From positions 136,693,104 through 136,757,103 of the forward strand of contig CM061062.1 of NCBI GenBank assembly GCA_030762895.1: DNA of 64,000 nt, read 5' to 3'. This DNA comes from Sophora flavescens (Eukaryota > Streptophyta > Magnoliopsida > Fabales > Fabaceae). The notes under the pieces were generated by a model. It made no database searches, was not told where the DNA came from, and was given only the letters and a program-made list of their open reading frames with translations. Position numbers and translations under genes: made by a program. Of the stretch, positions 58,501 to 64,000 are shown piece by piece. Position 1 is the first letter of the stretch; each line of letters begins with the position of its first letter.

Positions 58501-60168
58501 AGTTACATATTTTTTTTTAGTATCAAAAACACGTTTTCAGCCTGACTTTTGTGTCTTCTTTCAGTTATAACCTTTTGTACAAATTATATTCTTGAAAATA
58601 GGGCATAGATTTGAAAACTAGACTCGATTTTCTTTAATTAGAACACAAATTTGAATGGATTTCACTGAGTATTATCATTTTAAAATGCATCTCTAGTTGA
58701 GGGACAATAGCTGTCCTGTTTGCATACATCAGTGTCTTCATTTGTTGAACTGTACTAATTGATGGACTATTTCATAAAATAAAATTTTTATTCATAAATT
58801 AGACACCTATGATTTTCAAAAAGTGGTCATTTACTCAAATCCAACTTCGTTTGGTATTTTATTAAGAGTACCAAAGTTAATGTACGTCTGTTGTAAATGT
58901 TATTGGTGCTGAAAAATTACGCACATGTTGTACGATGATGTATGATTGAATATTGTATGTAGGTATTCTTTTCAAGTGTGGTTGACTGTTATTGTTATTA
59001 CACATATATGTACTTCTTAGTGAAGATGTTATAAAAAATATATTGCTTATTATATTGTATCTTGCGAGTTTATAGTGTTGGTATTGACTTTCTTGCTTGT
59101 GTATATGTATGTGTAGTTATTTGTACCGCATATACCTATGCTTGGTATTCTTTTATATATGGATACTTTAAAGTTCTATACCATGTACTTTTAGTTTCAT
59201 CCATAGATGTTACTTTCTAAAACTTTGAGTTCCTTTTAGGATGATATTAGAATAAAGTCTTTCCTAAAAGTTTGTAGAGTGTGTTAAGGTCACTTGGAGT
59301 CCTGATGGACCCTCTTGACAGTACCAACATGATGTTGTTATGGAATATTTGAATTTTGACATTGTGTGCTTTTCCTAATTTGTTATATTTTAGGAGTGCC
59401 TGAGAAAATGTTTTGTTTTATAAACAATAGAAGTTTTGAAAACTCACAAATTCTTTTGTAGCCTATATTTTTTTGAAACATCATAACTTATTTGACGATA
59501 TATCCTTTTTGAAAACTTTTAACAATTCAAAACCTTTCTGTGAAACCGAAAAACTACCGGTAAAGGTTTTCTTATAACATAGTTTAAGAGAAGGTTTGCA
59601 AGACAAATTTAGATTCAATGAAAAATGTATTTGACGAATTTAAAGCGATACTTTTTCTATATCTTGGGTATTATGGGAAGCTCGGGGTTAGATTTTTGGT
59701 TAGAACATGTCAATATTTTTATGTGCTACCATAGCATTGTGTATGTCATTTCTTGATCGTGTTCAATATGGGTTATTGATAAGAATCATTAGCATGCATC
59801 AATTTTGAGATTGAGCACATGAATATGTATTAATCAGTTACTTCCGTGTGTGTAACATTCTTATGTACATGATCAAAATATGTGCTTGATGATAATTTTT
59901 TAAAAATTGATGATATCTAAAATGATTGGTATAATAAGTGTGACATTTGGGGCCGATGAGGGCTGGGAGTGGTCGCCGGTGCAAGAAGGCATGGACAAGG
60001 AGCGGCTCCTAGCAAGCTTCTAGGCAAAAGGACACATGAATGAACCGATTACACACCGGAATGAGAGGGATCCTGAGACTGTATAGGTATGGGACTATAC
60101 AGTTGTGGATGCCTTATATGAATTGATTGGTACTACATATAATAACAAGATGCATATTCTTTTCGGTA

Positions 60169-60226
60169 GCCCATCACTTAAGAACTCCACAGTTAAGCGT
60201 GCTTGACTTGGAGCAATTCAGGGATG
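60169..60226 (+). other. 5S rRNA-like segment at end of family 4 LTR
   Basis: CCCATCA, then AACTCC-CAGTTAAGCGTGCTTG (one mismatch to plant 5S rRNA as I know it), then GGAGCAATTC-GGGATG, which parallels the GAGAGTAGTACTAGGATG part of 5S. This covers the 5S internal-promoter box A region. It is not a whole 5S gene: the first ~30 and last ~40 nucleotides are missing, and the LTR end follows directly. Cassandra elements are known for 5S sequence in their LTRs; here it lies in a very large LTR. Confidence 0.65.
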
Positions 60227-60231
60227 TTACA

Positions 60232-60979
60232 ATAAGTACCACTACTATTTGAATAAGATTGCATGCTATACTTTTATTATTGTTGTCATAAAGTTTCTGT
60301 CAGCTTGTTATTGATTGGAATATTTGTCATGCATGACAATTAGACCCTAGTGAACCTAGTATCAGTGATAACCAAATAGTTAATGATTATGACTTGGCAT
60401 CAAAACCTCTTAGACCCGAAGGAAGGAACCTAGAGTTGACCCTACCACAAGAAGCACCACTAAGATAGAGTTAAACATGGTAAGAGTGGCAAACACTAGG
60501 AGAACACCAAAAATCTTTTCCATTGGGTCAACGTGACCTATATTTCACTCCTAGAGTGAGATGCATAAGTTTACGATTTCAATAAGAGTCTTCAAGATTT
60601 AAACCCTAGAACTAATGTATAGATGTCTCGAAACTTCTACCATCAGTTCATCGATATGGATTCAAGCTTACAAACAAAACCTTATCGATCAGAGTACGCA
60701 GCGGGAGCTTAGTAGCTACTAATCGAAGGATCTTGTAGGAAACCATCTAGGAACCTAAACGCAACACTCAATCATCAACAATCTTACTAGCACCATAGGG
60801 CGAATTTGCTTTATTTTGCGGTTTAAATGTATATATACCATGTGATCCAAACTGAAGTGGTTTTGTGTTTTCAATTCTCACTTGCATGCTTTTAATTGTC
60901 ATGAGGTGGGAAGGTTTCATTTCTCTCAGGTAGGTATTACTGAATTTTGAGGACAAAATTTCTTTAAGGGGGAGAGTAA
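60232..60979 (+). mobile_element. Family 4 internal region, ~750 bp, non-coding
   Basis: Lies between the end of the 5' LTR and the polypurine tract. There is no recognisable primer-binding site next to the LTR (a weak TTGGCATCAAAACCT occurs near 60395) and no gag or pol motif. It ends GAATTTTGAGGACAAAATTTC then TTTAAGGGGGAGAGTAA, a clear polypurine tract (60961-60979) of the Tekay/Del type. Confidence 0.7.
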
Positions 60980-63280
60980 TGTAATATCCTTCCCCAAGGG
61001 TATTTTAGTCATTTCATTATGATTATGATCATTTAATTCCTTACATCTCATAAGTATCAAATGTATGAATTATGAATTAATTGAACTAGTTATTTGTGGG
61101 TTTAATGAGGGAATAATTTCTATGTAAATTTCATAGATTAATTGGTATTAATCTAGAATTTGGCATAAAGAGTCACACACTACCTTAACTTAGATTAACT
61201 TCTATTAGATAAAAAGGGGTGTAGTGAATAAATTATCTGTGTGATTAGTAGATAGAATAAAAAGAAAAAGAAGATCACATAAGAAGAGGAAAGGGTTCGT
61301 CAGATACAGAAGGAAAAAAAGAGAAAGAAGAAGGGAGAAGAGAGAAGATGGGAAAAAAGAGAAGACAGAAGAGGGAAGAAGAAGAGAGAAGAGAGATGAA
61401 AGAACTTTGAATCATGACAAAGAGATGGGAGTTGGAGATCCTAGAGAAAGCTTGAAGAACCAAGAGAAGGAAAAGGAAGAGAAGGAGAGAAAGATAGGGT
61501 TCAACCAAAAAGGGGAATAAAGTCAGCTTAGGAATGAATTCAAGAGAGACCAATATTAACAACCTTGATTCTACTACATAGTCATGTGAGTTCTTGTTGT
61601 TTGTAACATTGGGTGACCATAAATCCCAACTTTTTGTTAAGTTCTTTATTACATCTGTTACATGCTTATTTTGGTGTTGCATGATGTGTGGAACCACTTA
61701 TTTTGATTGCATGCAAGGTTACGGGCTTTGGGTGAAATTGATAAAGGGGGAGGAATTAGTCTCCCAACCCGTATTTACACCTTATCAGTATTTTGTCGAT
61801 AACTTCCTCCACAGAGGTCGTTTTGAAATGATTTTTGAACCATTGGAAACTAGATAAAATTTTATACGAAAAGGACACTGGAATGACTAAATTTCGTTAA
61901 TTATTGTTTGAGAAATCTGACTTTCAATTTGCTGTCAAAAACAGAGAATTTGTTTTTATGTTGCTGTAGTATTCTGGCCATAACTCCCTGCACAACTACT
62001 GGATTGGAACCATTCTTATGCCATTAGAAAATATATATTTTTTGCTACAATTTAGGCATTGGAAGATCTATTTTGATAAAGTTTTAGTGGGGACCACTCG
62101 GTTCCAAGTTGATGAAAATTTTGATTAGATAATTATAAGTATAATGACACTTGATTTGTGTATAACGAATTCCTATGTGTTCTAATTCTGTCCAAACATG
62201 AATAATACTTGCAATTGTAATTAGTATGTTGTTCTTTGTGGCTGCATGTTCTGTTTTATTGGTAGTTGGATGTTAAGTTTAGTTTGTACGAGTTATAAGA
62301 TAATGGTGTGACATTTGATTTGTGTTATATCTTTACTATTGGTACTTTTGTGGATGTTTAATGAAACCAACATTTTGGTATGGTTACTGAATGCTTGATG
62401 AAATTGGCTTCCATTGGAGAAGATGTATAAGAAAATGAATCCTAGCATGGCATTAAAAATTTAAAATGGTCTATGTTTAGTGAAACTTACGGTTTCAAAA
62501 CTATTCTAGCCATTATTTAAGGCCACAATATCTATGTGGGTGAGATGTTTTGTAAGTCCTTCGTTTTTGGAGGCTAGGATATGGTAATAGCAATTAAGGG
62601 ACGCCTAATTGTTGTCATAGAACTCTGACCACCATATCAACCAGTTTAAACTACGCGTGCCTTAAGTCCACTCACACTTGAGGTACCTTGTAAAGGTTTT
62701 TATACTTAAAATGCCTAAGCTTAGATTCATTTTCATCAAATAACTCAATCCAAGTAAGGACCCGGTAAAAAGAGCTGGTGATGAAAAGGTGAGTTATAGG
62801 AGGGCTATGAAAGACTCTACCACTATGTGAGGTTATTTATGATTTATGTGCATATAGGTAAATATACGTATTTTAATGAGGACGATCAAATTGAATATAT
62901 TGATTACTCATATGTCTTGGTTGAAGCAAGAACTCATTGAGATTTATTTCTCAATAGGCTCCTTTTTGTTTCAGATAATAGGTACATATTGGAAACTGAT
63001 AAGCATGCTCCGGAAATTGCTTGACAATCACCCAATAGTGTCCCAGGTTAACATAGTATTTCACAGCCGGGTCAAAGTTGGAGTCTTATTAAGTGCTGAT
63101 GTTTATTTGAGATTGAATTGTAAATTAGAGGTGAAATGCTTATTTGTATTAAATTGACCCAATACTATGTTTAATTTCTACAAAAATCTCTTCTATAAAT
63201 TGTTTCACTTAGTTTCAAAATTTTCTATATTTAACTTATTTTCCGTATGCTATAATCAGGTTTATATATACTTAGTAGTA
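60980..63280 (+). mobile_element. Family 4 3' LTR (3'-truncated)
   Basis: Starts TGTAATATCCTTCCCC after the polypurine tract and matches 55163-57420 closely. It breaks near 63280 after TATATACTTAGTA, so the last ~2.8 kb is missing. Confidence 0.8.
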
Positions 63281-63791
63281 TCGTGGTGGAAGTTGTGATG
63301 TTACACCAAAATTTCAACAGAATTCAAACACTATCATGAATGTGGTTTATAAAGAAGTCTATCAGAATTTAATCTACGTGAGTTACTATAAAATTACTAT
63401 ATTTATTGGTTGTTTTAGTATTAATCATACTCTTATAAGTGCACTTTCACTCTTTTAAGGACTTCGCCAAACTATGTTACATGTAAAACTGTTACAACCC
63501 AGAAGGTTTTCCTTTTTAACAAATATGGTTTACTCAATTCATGTCATGATAAAAAAATAGCAATCATTCCAATTCAAGTACTACTCACTCATTCTGAATT
63601 TCATTTTCTTCAACAATTCTTTTTCTTCAAAATCATTACAAACAAACAATAGATAAACACTAAAATTATTTAAAAGACTATAATAACCCGTGCATTGCAC
63701 GGGTCTTAGTTCTAGTTAATTATAAAAGTAAGGTGGTGATTGGGGTAAAATTGTAAAACTACTTGAAATAACTACAAGTTTTAGCATATTT
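63281..63791. other. Unassigned AT-rich sequence with Helitron-like end
   Basis: No gene seen. It separates the truncated family 4 LTR from the CACTA end and may be a small non-autonomous Helitron, whose 5' end I could not fix. Confidence 0.4.
63687..63715 (+). mobile_element. Helitron-like 3' terminus
   Basis: CCCGTGCATTGCACGGG (63687-63703) is a perfect hairpin, followed after eight bases by CTAG and then T. A GC hairpin just before a CTRR end next to a T is the hallmark of Helitron 3' ends. Confidence 0.6.
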
Positions 63792-64000
63792 CACTACGAG
63801 AAATTAAGTGTTTAGCAACCGATTTACGTGGTCGTTAAACAGTATAATTCGGTAGCTAAAACAGTTAGCAACCGAATTAGCGACCGAGCTAAGGCGGTTA
63901 CTAAAATAGTGGTCGCTAAACATTTAGCGACCAAACTATTAGTCAATCACTAATTAGCAACCAAAAAATGGTAGTCGCTAAATTTACAATATTGGTACCA
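63792..64000 (+). mobile_element. CACTA (En/Spm-type) transposon, left end
   Basis: CACTACGAGAAA at 63792-63803 matches CACTA-superfamily terminal inverted repeats. It is followed by dense sub-terminal repeats of TTAGC(A/G)ACC in both orientations, for example an 11-bp-arm palindrome at 63910-63933 (TGGTCGCTAAA / TTTAGCGACCA). Such repeats are transposase-binding sites in this superfamily. The other end is outside the window; the candidate 3-bp target copy is TTT at 63789-63791. Confidence 0.85.

Larger units (their letters stand above)
55163..60231 (+). mobile_element. Family 4 5' LTR (first ~55 bp missing)
   Basis: Direct repeat of 61035-63280 and collinear with it through about 57420. Beyond that it has no second copy in the window. 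It ends at GGGATGTTACA (60231). With the missing start from 60980 the LTR would be about 5.1 kb. Contents: a GA-rich purine tract at 55437-55528, AT-rich non-coding sequence, and a 5S-rRNA-like segment near the end. No gene was found in 55900-60170. Confidence 0.75.

Noticed and set aside
60169..60226. Functional 5S rRNA gene
   Set aside because: Only the middle of 5S is represented, with the 5' and 3' thirds missing, and it sits inside an LTR.
63281..63300. Helitron 5' end at A|TC near 63283
   Set aside because: A TC after A occurs there, but no typical start sequence follows and the flanks do not rejoin the LTR sequence across the element.

Overview
The window is repeat-rich nuclear DNA of a flowering plant, most likely a dicot and probably pericentromeric heterochromatin; I cannot name the species. 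I find no host gene, tRNA or complete rRNA gene. Almost everything is Ty3/gypsy LTR retrotransposon, in nested, tandem and inverted arrangements, with a LINE-type ORF1, a Helitron-like 3' end and the first ~210 bp of a CACTA transposon at the right edge. Short ORFs outside the retroelement gag/pol genes look fortuitous.

Layout. 1-15298: fragments of a large-LTR, iMet-primed element (family 1), mostly on the minus strand, arranged as about 2.3 tandem 3.9-4.2 kb units. The third unit is split by an insertion (8999-14843) carrying a plus-strand copy of a related LTR (family 2). 15299-26793: a non-autonomous element (family 3) with LTRs of about 5 kb around a 1.9 kb decayed interior. 26794-28266 plus 37951-40180: a second family 2 LTR, split by a 9.7 kb Athila-like element on the minus strand (28267-37950, called M here). 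This family 2 LTR holds a ~385 bp inverted duplication of its own promoter region. 40181-45915: a broken Athila-like gag-pol element (C). 45916-53201: an Athila-like element with pol almost entirely deleted (B). 53202-54074: a partial extra copy ending in an integrase fragment. 54066-55139: LINE-type ORF1. 55163-63280: another non-autonomous element with ~5 kb LTRs (family 4), whose 5' LTR ends in a 5S-rRNA-like stretch. 63281-64000: Helitron-like end and CACTA end.

The most unusual signal is in the U3 promoters of the three Athila-like elements. Just upstream of the TATA box each carries an array of paired short GC-rich palindromic or near-palindromic sites. The two sites of a pair are centred about 19-20.5 bp apart, and pairs repeat every 62-73 bp. 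Two core motifs occur: CTCGCCTCGCGA (B), and a 19-bp dyad of the type ATCACGGCCTGGCCGTGAT paired with a 14-bp dyad (C). Element M carries both in one array. Some spacers between pairs are recognisably homologous between elements while the cores differ, as if binding sites had been swapped within a fixed scaffold. B has a second four-pair array in its interior. I know of no description of this.

All positions, spacings and comparisons were read by eye from the sequence; no alignment or database search was run.
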